Source: Amyelois transitella (Eukaryota; Arthropoda; Insecta; Lepidoptera; Pyralidae). Taken from it: a stretch of 64,000 nt of DNA. The notes under the pieces were generated by a model. That model was given only the letters and a program-made list of their open reading frames with translations. It did not search any database and was not told the origin of the DNA. Below, one piece after another: positions 1 through 11,060 of this stretch. The number at the start of each line of letters is the position of its first letter. The first letter of the stretch is position 1. The position numbers and the translations under genes were made by a program. The DNA lies in NCBI RefSeq assembly GCF_032362555.1, contig NC_083513.1, positions 8,928,001 through 8,992,000 of the forward strand, given 5' to 3'.

Positions 1-344
1 CAAATATCGAAATTACTTACTACATACATATAGTCACGTCTATATCCCTCGCTGGGTAGACGGAGCCAACAGCCAATATGAACATAAATTTATTTTAAAG
101 TAATTTTTTGCATTATTTCTCGCTTGCACTGTGACCACACCCTAAACTTGTGGCGACAACAGAAACCCTAGTTATTTACGGGTCCGTACAACGGACTTCG
201 AAATTTGTAACGCCTTAGAAAACACTTTATTATACCAACATAATGCAGCTTCTCAGAAAACTACAGTTCATATCTTTAGGTACTAAAAGATGAAACAATC
301 TTGAACCTTTAAATTTAACAATACATTTGTGAAAAATATGGTTA

Positions 345-596
345 TCGTGTGGTTCCTGGCACCAATGGAAAAAAGAATAGAACGACTCCATCTCTTTCCC
401 ATGGATGTCGCAAAAGGCGACTAAGCGATAGGCTTATAAACTTGAGATTCTCCTTTTAGATGACGAGCTAGCAACCTGTCACCTTATGCTTCTCAATAAA
501 GCCGTACAGCTGAACGTGGCCATTCAGTCTGTTCATGACTGTTAGCTCTGTCTACCCCGCAAGGGATGTAGACGTGATTATATGTATGTATGTATG
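345..596 (+). mobile_element. SINE-like repeat, full length
   Basis: TCGTGTGGTTCCTGGCACC to TAGACGTGATTATATGTATG. Confidence 0.92.
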
Positions 597-1247
597 GTTG
601 ATAGAAAATTTATTCATTGTAACACCTGTTTATCATTTTGCTTATTCATCTGATCGCTATCTAAATAGGATACCAATTGATTGATGAATTTATCACCGCA
701 CGATATAGATGAGTCGAGTAATTAAAATTTTGCAACAAAACGAAAAAAGGTATCAATTTACCATTCTTTCGGTACCTACATAAAGAAATGGATGACAAAT
801 TTATTATTCAATAAAATAGAATAATTAAGAGTAATATTTACTTCTAATTATTCAATGGTTGACTGGAAGCGTTTGTATATGTTGTCTTACAAATTTACTG
901 TATTTTTGTGTTATTTCGTATGTACAATAAAGATATTACAAACAAACAATCAAACAAATTTTTACCCGCTGGTTTATTTGTTGTAACTTATTGCACCATA
1001 AATTGTTTGTAGAAAAGATTTTTCAGTATATCCAGGGTCTTCTAGGTACGTGTGTTAAAATCTGTTGCAGTAAATTAAATTTATGTGGAGGTAAATTTAA
1101 TTTCGTTTTGTCTTTGTTGGTGTAATTTTAAAAGTACTTATGAGCACCTGTTGTGTTCTCTCTTTAATATCACAGAGTGTTCTCGATTGGTAGAAAGAAA
1201 GTATTATTTTATTTGAGTAAAAAATATACGTTTATCTAAAAATTTTA

Positions 1248-1385
1248 TTCTTATATAATCACGTCTATATTTTTTGGGGTAGTCAGAGCCAACAGTCTTG
1301 AAAAGAAAGGCCACGTACAGTTGTATAGCTCTTTGATGGAATTGATATAAAAGTAGGGACAGGTTGCTACTAGCCCATCGCCTGC
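1248..1385 (-). mobile_element. SINE-like repeat, 3' half
   Basis: ATAATCACGTCTATATTTTT, GGGGTAGTCAGAGCC and GACAGGTTGCTACTAGCCCA in reverse orientation. Confidence 0.8.
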
Positions 1386-1489
1386 ACAAATCCCAAACTA
1401 ACTCGCATAACTTCTACCGAATAATTCCTTTCAGCTTTACGCATGACATGTCCATGGAATTATTATCATTGATTGCATTATTACTGTTA

Positions 1490-1546
1490 GTTTTTATTTT
1501 ATACTGCGTGTAATAGTGTACTATTAATGCAGTATAAAATAAAAAC
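1490..1546. repeat. Perfect 18-bp hairpin
   Basis: GTTTTTATTTTATACTGC at 1490-1507 and its exact complement at 1529-1546. Confidence 0.9.
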
Positions 1547-2197
1547 GAGAATTGGAATTCACTAGTTCCAATGTCATACACCTAGTTCCAATGTCTTCTT
1601 TTGCATCGTTAATTCTTTTTTATTTCACTGAATTCGTCTTAATCATAAAGAAGCCACGACAGTCGCATATTATCTCTTTAAGATCTTCTCATTTTGATTA
1701 AATGTAGGTAATTAGAGATTAGGTGTTAAAATAAATTAATACTTTAAAAAAAACCCTTTATTAGTTTCTCATGCACGCCGATTTAGGTACATAAAATTTA
1801 AATTTGGTAACAATTATTTTTGATTATCAATTTTTTGAGTACATAGACATTTTATTATTATTACAAATATATATATTTTTATTTAAATTTTGTTTTTCAA
1901 AGATAATCCATGGCATTCGCATACTTCCTATACATCCTCTTACCTCGTATTAGTGTGAACTGAACCTATGATTAATATCCCTAAACAAAAACATTTTTTA
2001 ACATTTCAAACATTTACCTAGTTTTTTCCAAAGATTCGGGAGATTTTTTAAGAGATCCCTTCATGGGATAAGTGCGCCATTGCAACTGATTTATTTCTGA
2101 TCTACGTACTTATTCTTGTTACTGTGTAAATTTCTGTGCAATGAAGATATTACAAACTAACAAATATTGTTAAAAAATTGAAAGTTTGATTCACACA

Positions 2198-4294
2198 TCA
2201 GTATTTATAATGAGGACGACCGGCAATGTAGTTCTTGACCGCTGGGATAGCGTGAACGTTCTTATAGAGTTGAGTAATGTAGGGATATCTTTGTAGGAAG
2301 TCCCTACTCCACATCCCTTGAACAGACTCAATGATACCCACAAAGTAGAAGTCAGCCCAGGTCAGCTGCTGAAATCAAAAATGTCCTCCTAAAATTTGGT
2401 ACGATACGTGAATGACGACATTTTAAAATGTAGTTTAAGTGATATTTCAATGTATTCTGAAAGACACCCGCCCATCTTCCTCTGAATTCAGTGACCTTCG
2501 GATTTGCTTTGGTATGTATGTATCAATCAATATCTTCATTTTTAGATACAGATGTTTTGCTGCTATGGATTTTAGCAATCTTGACTATTAAGTTACTATG
2601 GTCCTTTATTATTAGGACGTTTAAGTGATATTGTCATTTTACAGTAAAGGTATTCTGAAAGACACCTGCGCATTTACATCTGAATTCAGAGACCTTCAAA
2701 TTTGCTTTGGTATGTATGTACCACTACCTCCTCATTCGCCCAAAATCCTAAAGCTAAAAAAGTACTCACTTTTCCTCCTAGGTATCCACCTTTTTGTTGG
2801 ATGATCTCTTCGAACCCGTTCAGGTATCTTGGAAATACCTCTGTTTCTAACTCTCTTTCAACTTCAGCTTTGCACGTCACATCCGCTTCGTGATACCAGT
2901 CATGTACTCCTAGAAATAAATACAGGTTTAGAAAAAACAAATGGAGTTTCGTAAGTTGAGGTATAAGACACCGGGTGGCAAAGGAAAGATATGACACAGA
3001 TCATAAACCAAGGGTCGCTTTTATCATTTGGATTAGTTCTTATTATTAAAAACTAAATTTGGATCAAATAACAGTCGAATTGAAAGTTATAGCTAAACTT
3101 GTTCAAAATTAAATAATCTAAATTACATAAAACATGTTAGAGCCCGAACGGAGAAGTAATAAGCTCACATAAAAAAACAGTATTTTTATATTAGATTATG
3201 CACAATCATTGGTTTCGTAGTTTATTAACTGACGACTCAACTGCGACTAGAGAGATTTAACACCAGAAATTTGGTAGAATTCAAGATTTTGCAATAATTT
3301 TGAGTAGAAACGTGTACAAATCTTTCTCTATAAGATTTTTGTGTTTCAAACTAAAAAAAACATAACAAAGCTATACTTACTGGCACCAAAATCGAAAGTG
3401 CTGGCCACAAGCGCGTCCAGTTCAGCCGCGAAGAAGTCATCAGACGGCAGTAGACCCACCACCTTGGCCAGGTAGCGGCAGATCGCCGTCGATTGATGCA
3501 GGACCTTACTGTCAATCTCTAGAACTGGCAGTTTACCGAACGGCACGGCTGAAATTATATTTTATTATTACATACATACGTCTTTATCCCTTGCTGGATA
3601 GACAGAGCCAACAGTCTTGAAAGAACTGATGGCCACGTTCAGCTGTTTGTGATAGAATTGAGATTCAAGTAGTGATAGGTAGCTAACCCATCGCCTAAAG
3701 AAGAATCCCAAGTTTATAAGCCTGTCCCTTAGTGGCTTTTACGACATCCATGGGAAAGAGAGGGATTGGTACAATTATTATTTTTTTTATGCCGAAAATC
3801 ACACGGCGTTTTATTATTATATACGGCTATTTAAGAAATCTGAAGCTTAAGGTTATTTAGAATTTAGTTGGATTACCATAAAAGGGGCAAGTTAACTTTT
3901 AGTACAACGTTTGTGAATAATAAAATTTCCTCTTAGATCATGCAGATAAGTCGGGCAGACATGTCAGGCAGACCATGGGCCAAAAACTAAGAAAATATAT
4001 GTGGAAGTAGGAAGTACAAAGGAAAAAGTAAAACTACGGGTATTATGAATTTACCAGATAATTCTACTCTCTCCTTGAGTCGTGGAAGCAACCGGGAATG
4101 ACGTGGTTGTCTTGTAGCTCTCAGACATTCGAATAAAAAATCAAATTGTACTTACTTCTTTGAATTTTCGGCCAGTCTACTTCTTTATTAATAACGATGT
4201 TTTCATATTTAATGCCGCCATAAGCAAAAAGATACCGAATCGGCTCCGCGACTCCCATGAAATCGAAAAACTTTAATTTGTACACCGGCGCCAT
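2198..4294 (-). CDS. Gene A: sigma-class-like glutathione S-transferase, Tyr-to-Phe variant
   Basis: Four exons on the minus strand: 4294-4156, 3548-3381, 2909-2770 and 2368-2198 (stop TGA at 2200-2198), 205 residues. Donors are GTAAGT, GTAAGT and GTGAGT, acceptors end in AG, and phases are 1, 1, 0 as in the other array members. The N-terminal thioredoxin-like domain begins MAPVYKLKFFDF, continues with VAEPIRYLFAYGG, WPKIQR, PFGKLPVLEID and the GSH-binding HQSTAICRYLA helix. The C-terminal domain has KGGYLGGK followed by QLTWADFYFVGIIES and ends in HYKY. Compared with insect sigma GSTs, which have Tyr in a YF pair before the AEP motif, this protein has Phe (residue 9), so ordinary thiolate activation may be weak. 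It retains AEP where the other genes have AES or GEG, so it looks like the oldest or most divergent copy. GST identity is certain by motif; sigma class is inferred from N-terminal and QS motifs. Confidence 0.93.
2428..2722 (-). repeat. Two copies of a ~100-bp direct repeat in intron 3 of gene A
   Basis: Copies lie at about 2433-2526 and 2620-2722. Both run from TTTAAGTGATATT through GTATTCTGAAAGACACC and CTGAATTCAG to TTTGCTTTGGTATGTATGTA. The second copy ends about 40 bp short of the exon 3 donor. This is a local duplication inside the intron. Confidence 0.8.
3568..3806 (-). mobile_element. SINE-like repeat in intron 1 of gene A
   Basis: Starts with CATACATACGTCTTTATCCC about 20 bp upstream of exon 2 and ends AAAATCACACGGCG. 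It lies in the sense direction of gene A, with its tail next to the exon 2 acceptor. Confidence 0.85.
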
Positions 4295-4334
4295 TTTTAA
4301 TATCGGAGTGAGGATAAGCAACAAAATAACAGGT

Positions 4335-4341
4335 TTATATA
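4335..4341 (-). promoter_or_regulatory. TATA box of gene A
   Basis: TATATAA on the minus strand, 41-47 nt upstream of the gene A start codon. Unlike the other array genes, I see no GATA box directly upstream of it. Confidence 0.6.
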
Positions 4342-4509
4342 CGTTTTGTTTATTTATTAATCTGCCTTGTTTAAAATAAGTTAATCAGCTGTTTATTTAT
4401 TAATTAATGAACTTTCCAAATTCTGTTAGGGTTCTGCCATGCACAGATGAGAAAGCCTGAGGGTTTCATCTTCTTCGATCATCTTCATCTTCTTCCATAA
4501 TTCATCTTT

Positions 4510-4645
4510 TTCTTTTATAGACTGAGCTAGTGGCTTCAAGACTCGAAAGCCACATTTAGTTGGATGGCTTTATGATGGAATTTAAATTAGGATATAGTGA
4601 CAGGTTGCTAGTTCATCGCCTGAAAGGAATCTCAAGTTCATAAGT
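4510..4645 (-). mobile_element. Degenerate SINE-like repeat upstream of gene A
   Basis: GACTGAGCTAGTGGCTTCAA, TTATGATGGAATTT and GTGACAGGTTGCTAGTTCAT align with the middle of the family; ends are lost. Confidence 0.6.
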
Positions 4646-5084
4646 ATACTATAGCGAGGAAGAAGAATAAAAATTTTAGCTCCGCCATCATCCCAGCGTG
4701 GAAACATATCATTCACCATCTTCTTCTTCAGAGGCTGTTGCATATTTGCGTTCGTTCTTCCTCGTAATCTCTCGCCAAGACAGTCAATCTTGGGTTGTCT
4801 GTGAATTCACGTTTGTCCGTGCCAAATCCTTAGCTACGGTTGTCTTCCACGTGACATTAGGTACACATCATTTAACTTACTATTGTAAAATTAATATGCT
4901 CGAAATTAAACATATGAATAGTAGATGCTCTTACGTCGACAACGTATCATCGGCAGGTCATAAAAGTGAAGGACTACTATATCGATGGTACGCCACATAA
5001 ATATTGCACCAAATCCAAGGCTTGCCAAACAAATGGCGTACCATATTGATGGTACTCTGTCTATCTATAAGGAAGAGTTTATTT

Positions 5085-5165
5085 TAAACTCTATTGCAAA
5101 AAAAAATGTACAAAAGGCGGAATTATTTCCGTTTGGCATTCTCTACCAGTCAACCAGCTGACCAA
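5085..5165 (-). mobile_element. LINE 3'-end fragment, decayed
   Basis: AACTCTATTGCAAAAAAAAA, GTACAAAAGGCGGAATTA and CTCTACCAGTCAACCAGC. Confidence 0.5.
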
Positions 5166-5635
5166 ACAGAAAAACTTTAAGTTGATGGTACGATAAAGTG
5201 CACATGAAAAAAAATGCATAAATACAAGATACATAAAATGAATTATAAATATATAAAAGAAATAAAGATTTACAATACGCGAGAAGGCCAAAATATGGAA
5301 AAAAAATTAATATAATCGGTTTAGTAGTGTTTTTCTTTGTGAAATACAGAAAGAAATTAACTTTGGTCTAATTAAGAAATAATTTTATTTTCAAGGAACC
5401 TATTTTTTTTTTATTAGCCGACGCAGGCAAACGTAGGTATTTATTTATACGGAGCTAGCTGACCCTAGTGATCTCTTATCTTATCATTCACCTGCTGGAA
5501 ATATTAAAAACACTGTTGTTTTGTTCATTAATGTTGTATTTTTATGCACTTAAGCAGCCAGAAAATATTTTTTACATTCCACAACACAGAAAATTGTAAA
5601 GGTGCTAAGAACGCTAAGCGTAAACTGAACGAAGA

Positions 5636-6028
5636 AACAGAACCAGCCCACTGGTCTTCTTTCACCTGGCTTAAGTCCCGGTTGCATCCTCACCACTCTG
5701 GAGAGGAATCCGCCTAAGTCCTTCACCATGGATCCTGGATTGGGTTAACCAGATTTTTACAGGAACCGACTCCCATCTGACCTCCGCGACCTTTGCAGGG
5801 GAACTTTACCCGTATCGGATCGATCATGGTTACACATCCAGTTGCTTGAATGTGCAGGTTTCTACACGTTGTTTTCCCTCACCGTAAGAGCATCGGTTAG
5901 TATTCAAACTAATGTACATAACTTTGAAAATAGTCATTGGTATATGGCCGCGGTGGGATTCGAACCGGTGCCTTTACGCGCAAAACGCGTTGTAACCGGA
6001 CACTTTAACAATTCGAACACCGACACTC
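5636..6028 (-). mobile_element. tRNA-derived SINE, long copy
   Basis: Reverse orientation. The B box appears as GGTGGGATTCGAACC at about 5953, next to GGCCGCGG. The body contains CTGACCTCCGCGACCTTTGC and the 3' end CTTAAGTCCCGGTTGCATCC. A and B boxes point to an RNA polymerase III promoter. Confidence 0.9.
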
Positions 6029-6169
6029 AACAAGCCCTAACAAGTCCAAGGTACACTTACGAAAAAATATCAAGAAGTTACGTTTGCAAGAAGTAACCGA
6101 TGCTCTTGCGGTGAGGTAATAAAATATCTTGGACTCTTAACTAACTAAATTTACGGACAAGTTTCCTTA

Positions 6170-6300
6170 CTTTACGGAGATCAGATGGGAGTAGCTTCGT
6201 GTACAAAACTAGTTCTCTATAGGAAAGTGATGAGGGGGAAACCCCGAGCTTCTCTCTAGAACAGTGTGTGGCGTTTTACTAAAACGTTGCCGGTAATGAG
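6170..6300 (+). mobile_element. 3' fragment of the tRNA-derived SINE
   Basis: GGAGATCAGATGGGAGTAGC followed by TTCGTGTACAAAAC and a decayed CCCCGAGCTTCTCTCTAGA, matching the 3' body of the 36.4-kb copy. Confidence 0.65.
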
Positions 6301-6357
6301 AGATGATTAAATAAATGATAGAATAATGACAAACTTTATTTGGACTAGGTTTACAAG

Positions 6358-6622
6358 GTGCCGTGTGGTTCCCGGCACCAGTACAAAAAAGAATAGGACC
6401 ACTCCATCTCTATCCCATGGATGTCGTAAAAGGCGACTAAGGGATAAGCTTACAAACTCGGGATAATTTTTTTAGGCGATGGGCTAGCAACCTGTCACTT
6501 TTTGAATCTCAATTCTATCATTAAGCCAAATAGCTGAGCGTGGCCTATCAGTCTTTTCAAGATTGTTGGCTCTGTCTACCTCACAAGGGACATAGACGTG
6601 ACCATATGTATGTATGTATGTT
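6358..6622 (+). mobile_element. SINE-like repeat, full length
   Basis: GTGCCGTGTGGTTCCCGGCA to GACGTGACCATATGTATG. The LINE-like tail fragment follows about 200 bp downstream. Confidence 0.92.
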
Positions 6623-6822
6623 TACAAGGTCGCAGGTTTAGCTTTAGACACGAGATCCAGCAAGTAACTGTTAGAGGATAAGGAGCTACTTGGTGAATGC
6701 TGGTAGTCAAAAGGTGAAAACCTGAGGCGCGTGCTCTCTCTCGGGCTGTGAACAGGGACGCCGGAGAGCCCGAAGCGGCATGACGTTACAGGTGTTGACG
6801 CAACGCCAAGGTAAATGCGATT

Positions 6823-6999
6823 TTGGAAACATACAAGCAGTATCTTGATCAAATTAAGGACGTCCTGGTAATGGGTCAGGTCAAAAGTACCCGAAACCGC
6901 CGAGCTTGCATGAAGAGAGTTATGAATGTGGATGAAGCGAAGAAAATATGCCTACCCCTCCGGGAAAGAGGCGTGATTTTATGTATGTATGTATGTAAG
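6823..6999 (+). mobile_element. LINE-like 3'-tail repeat
   Basis: An open frame reads KQYLDQIKDVLVMGQVKSTR, then NRRACMKRVMNVDEAKK. About 35 nt are missing before CTACCCCTCCGGGAAAGAGG, and it ends CGTGATTTTATGTATG with a TATG tail. Confidence 0.75.
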
Positions 7000-7333
7000 T
7001 ATAAGCAGAAACGGAAATAATTCGTGTTACATCATTGTTAATCAAGTTACATTAAAATTTTATCATCAATACATTGTTATCAAAACGAAAATAAGATAAA
7101 TAAATTAAAAATTGTTATTGCTAATCTTTTAATGTAAACTACATGTAGGTAAATGGATTAAGTTTTGTTTATTTACATCGATTAGTTACCATACAAAATA
7201 GTTTTGTCCCAAAATGTACACTTTATGCATTGTTAAACCAAAACATTGTTATGCAAAGTAGGTATTTGCCGGATTCATATCAAATTAACATAAAAAAAAT
7301 GTATTAAACCGTTGTCTGTCTATGAAATTTAAG

Positions 7334-7546
7334 AATGTAAATCACATCTATATCTTTTTATTTATCTATAGAGTTATGTTTTGCTAGAATCAAATAGTGA
7401 CAGGTTGCTAGCCCATCGCCTAAAAGAACCATCCCATATTTATGAGCCTATCTCTTAGTCACTTAGTCGCCTTTTACGACACCCATGGGAAAAAGATTGA
7501 GTAGTCCTATATCCTTTTTTCTATTGGTGCCATGAACCACACGGCA
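7334..7546 (-). mobile_element. SINE-like repeat upstream of gene B
   Basis: AATCACATCTATATC tail, AGTGACAGGTTGCTAGCCCA body, CATGAACCACACGGCAC head. The hairpin segment near the tail is deleted. Confidence 0.85.
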
Positions 7547-7983
7547 CATTATTTCGCTTAAATACTCAAAATATTGTGGATTTTATTGAGGTTCCATCTT
7601 TTCTACTGTAAATGCACCTTAATTGTTTATCAATCAACTTGGGAAGAATATAATTTTTTGTACGTAAAATTATAACCCGATAAAGTTCGTACATATATCT
7701 GATTTTGTGATCATAAATCGTTGATCTGATTTTGATGAAAATTTAAGACAAAGACAAAGTTATTTTATTTATTAAATGTACATTTATGTTAATATTAATT
7801 ACTGTCTTATTATTTTTTTAAGGACTGCTTTACTAATGAAATGTATGCAAATATAAAATGGAAATAACTGAAATTATTTTTTTTTTTACTAAATATTATG
7901 CGAGTAAATCTGCAAGACAAAGCTAGTTATAATTAAGAATATCGTAATGTTTACACGAATGATTTTTACTGATAGCGCAGTAA

Positions 7984-7994
7984 TATATATATAA
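7984..7994 (+). promoter_or_regulatory. GATA-TATA core promoter of gene B
   Basis: An alternating TATATATATAA lies about 50-60 nt upstream of the gene B ATG. CTGATAGCGCAG directly precedes it, so the GATA box sits about 10 nt upstream, as in the paralogues. Confidence 0.6.
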
Positions 7995-8044
7995 CATCAG
8001 ATTTGTCTAATTTCTTCAGTTTGCCGACAGCAGTGATATCAAAA

Positions 8045-10470
8045 ATGTCTACGAAATTACACTATTTTCACTTAAACGGTCTTGCTGAGTCCATCAGATA
8101 TATTTTGCATTACAGTAAACAGAAATTCGAAGATGTTAGATATGATAGATTAAGTTGGCCCATCAAGGAAGTGAAAGATGGTATGTGTTTTGATTATTTT
8201 TGCTTTGACTGATTCGTAATTCGTAGGGTTTACAACATCCGTGCGGTGTGGTTCCCGGCACCAGTACAAAAAAAAATAGGACCACTCCATCTCTTTCCTA
8301 TCGATGTCGTAAAACGCGACTAAGAGATAGGCTTACAAACTTGGGATTCTTTTTCTAGGCGATGGGCTAGCAACCTGTCATTATTTGGATCTCAGTTCTA
8401 TCATTAAACCGAATAGCTGAGCGTGGCCTATAAGTCTTTTCAAGACTGTTGGCTCTGTCTACTCCACAATATATATTACATATATTGTATGGATATAGAC
8501 GTGACCATATGTATGTACGTTTATAACATCAGAAAGATTAGAGAACAAAAGTGGGAAACGTAATTAAGTTTTTAGAGCAATTCTCGTGTGATTTCCGTTA
8601 ACTTTTAAATTGGAATCACAGATAACACAAAAGTGCTTATACCCTTGTGGGTATATTATAGATTAAATTTATAAAAAACTTAAATAAACATTTCAGACCC
8701 TGGTCAGCCAAGACTTTGTCTCATCTTGGGCAAGTTAAAATCTTTTAATATTCCATTTTGAACTAAGGATTTAACCGGGTACCTTTTGCTGCAAAATCGA
8801 AGTTATTATCAGGGCCCAGAAAAGACAAAGAAAAAAATTCAACAAGAACGACTTTTATACGACACATTTTTAATAAAATAAAATTATGTCTATAGCAAAC
8901 CAAGGTTACACAAAACATTTTTTTTTCAGCTCTCCCATATGGTCAACTTCCGTTGTATGAAGAGGGGAACCGCAGACTGAACCAGTCAATAGCAATCGCT
9001 CGCTACATCGCCAGCAAGACCAACTTGCTGCCCTCTGACCCCTGGGAACAGGCTGTGCTGGACGCAGCAGCCTTAAATGCAACTGATTTCTTTGCAAGTG
9101 AGCTATATCATCATCCGTCAGCATTGCCCAAAAAATAAATATAGGAGCAAGTACTCGTTAGGTCTTACAAACTTGGGATTCTTCTTTTAGGTGACAGGCA
9201 AGCAACCTGTCACTATTTGAATCTCAATTCTATCATTAAGCCAAACAGCTGAACGTGGCCTTTCAGTCTTTTTCTTTACTGTTGGCTCTGTCTACCCCGC
9301 AAGGGATATAGACGTGATTGACTGTGCCAATTAAATTCCTTATTTTATCTTCTAGTGACCTATAAAGTAATATCATACATAAGTGTTATCAGGTTTATAT
9401 TATGGTGGCCATAATTATAATATAATGATAACCTCTTGACGATAAAAAAGTCTTTTATCAATAGTTCCATCCATTGTAGATCTACCTAATTCGCCCGAAA
9501 ATTAAGGAGCATATTCAAATTTTTATTTGCACAATATAAGTACAACGCCTTTTGTTTATTTCTATCAATTTTTTTTTGTCAAACAAATCAAAGTCAAGGA
9601 TTCTTCTTACAATCAATGAGCTAGAAACCTTTCACTATTTTAATCTCAATTACCACAAGCTTAACGTTACATTCGTTCCTTATGGGTTACATTCGTGATT
9701 ATATGTATGTACGTATGTATGTTTTTTGCTTTTAGAATTGGTTGCTTACATCAAGGAGACAGACCCAGTCAAGAAAGAGCAGCTGAAGAAGGAGTTCTTA
9801 ACAGAAACAGTTGACTACTACCTATCAAGGTTCGACAAAGAACTCAAGGCTAACAACGGATTCTTCGGTGGAAAGGTGAGGTTCATATTGTAATATATAC
9901 ATACGTACATATAGTCACGTCTATATCCCTTACAGGGTAGACGGAGCCAACAGTCTTGAAGAGACTGATTGGCACTGAACACTTCGATAACTTGAATGAA
10001 ATTATATTATTAATTATGTTGCCGTGTGGTTCCCGGCACCTATACAAAAAAGAATAGGACCACTCCATCTGTCCATGGATGTCGTAAACTAAGGCAACTA
10101 AAGGATAGGCTGACAAACTTGGGATTCTTTTTCTAGGCGATAGGTTAGCAACCTGTCACTATTTGAATGTCAATTCTATCATTAAGCTAAATAGCTGAAC
10201 GTGGCCATTCAGTCTTTTTTAGACTGTTGGCTCTGTCTACCCCGCAAGGTAAATAGACGTGACCATAATGTATGTATGTATGTATGAAAATTTTTTTTTT
10301 AGTTGACCTGGGCTGATTTCGTCCTGGTTGGCATCATCGAATCGGTGAACCTGTTCCTTGGTACGGAAATTGAGAAGAAATACCGCACTGTCTCCGCCCT
10401 CATCAACCACGTCAGATCGTTACCCGGGGTTAAGGAATACATCGCCACTAGGAAGCCGTATTCTGTATAA
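8045..10470 (+). CDS. Gene B: sigma-class-like glutathione S-transferase
   Basis: Four exons: 8045-8180, 8930-9097, 9736-9875 and 10303-10470, giving 203 residues and a TAA stop; AATAAA follows at 10482-10487. The start chosen is the ATG in front of STKLHYFHLNGLAES; reading further upstream in frame has no ATG. Tyr7 is the expected catalytic residue. Exon 2 encodes PYGQLPLYEEG and the GSH-site segment LNQSIAIARYIASKTNLLPS. Exon 3 encodes KKEFLTETVDYYLSRF and NNGFFGGK. Exon 4 encodes LTWADFVLVGIIES and ends LPGVKEYIATRKPYSV. All phases match the other array genes. The introns are loaded with SINE-like repeats: copies lie in every intron and two end within 20 bp of the acceptors of exons 3 and 4. 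Likely cytosolic; the substrate (xenobiotic, lipid peroxide product or prostaglandin-like) cannot be told from sequence. Confidence 0.95.
8241..8520 (+). mobile_element. SINE-like repeat, near full length, in intron 1 of gene B
   Basis: It starts with the head hairpin GTGTGGTTCCCGGCAC, contains CCATGGATGTCG-like and GGGCTAGCAACCTGTCA segments and ends GACGTGACCATATGTATG. A small inserted palindrome (ACAATATAT with its complement, near 8468) interrupts the tail region. Confidence 0.85.
9160..9321 (+). mobile_element. SINE-like repeat, 3' half, intron 2 of gene B
   Basis: It matches the family from TTACAAACTTGGGATTCTTC to GGATATAGACGTGATT, but has no TATG tail. Confidence 0.8.
9590..9722 (+). 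mobile_element. Degenerate SINE-like repeat ending at exon 3 acceptor of gene B
   Basis: Weak match to the 3' part of the family, ending CGTGATTATATGTATG and a TATG run. The tail stops 14 nt before exon 3, so the exon's pyrimidine tract directly follows the repeat. Confidence 0.65.
9894..9972 (-). mobile_element. SINE-like repeat 3' fragment, intron 3 of gene B
   Basis: Reverse-oriented tail: CATATAGTCACGTCTATATC followed by the GTAGACGGAGCCAACAGTC block. Confidence 0.8.
10020..10286 (+). mobile_element. SINE-like repeat, full length, ending at exon 4 acceptor of gene B
   Basis: Runs from TGCCGTGTGGTTCCCGGCA to a TATG tail. Only about 16 nt (AAAA then a T run and AG) separate the tail from exon 4, so most of the 3' intron is repeat. 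Confidence 0.9.
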
Positions 10471-10514
10471 GTCTTATCAAAAATAAACTTTGCAATATTT
10501 TTGTTAGCTTTTAT

Positions 10515-10782
10515 CTATACCTACTAATATTATAAAGTTGAAGAGTTAGTTTATTTGTTTGTTTGTTTGAACGCGCTAATCTCAGGAACTACTAGTTCGA
10601 ATTGAAAAATTCATTTTGCGTTGAATAGACCATTTATCGAGGAAGGCTTTAGGCTATATAACATCACGCTGCAACTATAATCAGCAAAGAAATAATGTGA
10701 AAAAAAATTATTCATCCTTGAGGCTTCAACGATGCCCAAAATAACTATTCCACGCGGACGCAGTCGCGGGCACAGCTAGTTT
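10515..10782 (+). repeat. Dispersed repeat downstream of gene B
   Basis: Starts CTACTAATATTATAAAG, contains GTTTATTTGTTTGTTTG, CTCAGGAACTACTAG and ends CGCGGACGCAGTCGCGGGCA CAGCTAGT. This type is common in lepidopteran introns; its class is uncertain (helitron-like or LINE-derived). Confidence 0.7.
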
Positions 10783-10825
10783 ATAATAAAGAATAAACTA
10801 TACGCGTCTACCACAGTGTTCTCAC

Positions 10826-11060
10826 TACATATATACATCGCGTCTGTATCACTTAGAGGGAAGACAAAGCCGGATGGACTGAAGGCCACGTTCAACTTGG
10901 CTTAATGATGGAACTGAGATTCAAATAGTGACAAATTTCCAACACGTTGCCTAAATGAAGAATCCCAAGTTTATTAACCTTTCCCGTGGTTGACTTTTAC
11001 ATGCATGGGCGCTTCCCATGCATGTAAAAGAAAGCAGCTGGCATAGACTAGAATAGATTT
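10826..11060 (-). mobile_element. Decayed SINE-like repeat with an internal hairpin
   Basis: ATCGCGTCTGTATCACTTAG, AAGGCCACGTTCAACTTGGC and AGTGACAAATTTCC show the family. The CTTTTACATGCATGGG segment (10994-11009) is followed by its exact complement at 11015-11030. Confidence 0.75.

Larger units (their letters stand above)
1..2197. other. Intergenic, downstream of gene A
   Basis: AT-rich DNA with a reverse SINE-like tail at the very start (about 22-77), the copies at 345-596 and 1248-1385, the hairpin at 1490 and a small direct repeat CTAGTTCCAATGTC near 1560-1595. No gene seen. Confidence 0.7.
4295..8044. other. Intergenic between divergent genes A and B
   Basis: Contains the two promoters at its ends and a mosaic of SINE-like, tRNA-type SINE and LINE-tail pieces listed separately. 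A stretch near 4690-4830 (ATCTTCTTCTTCAGAGGC) also looks repeat-derived. No gene seen. Confidence 0.7.
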
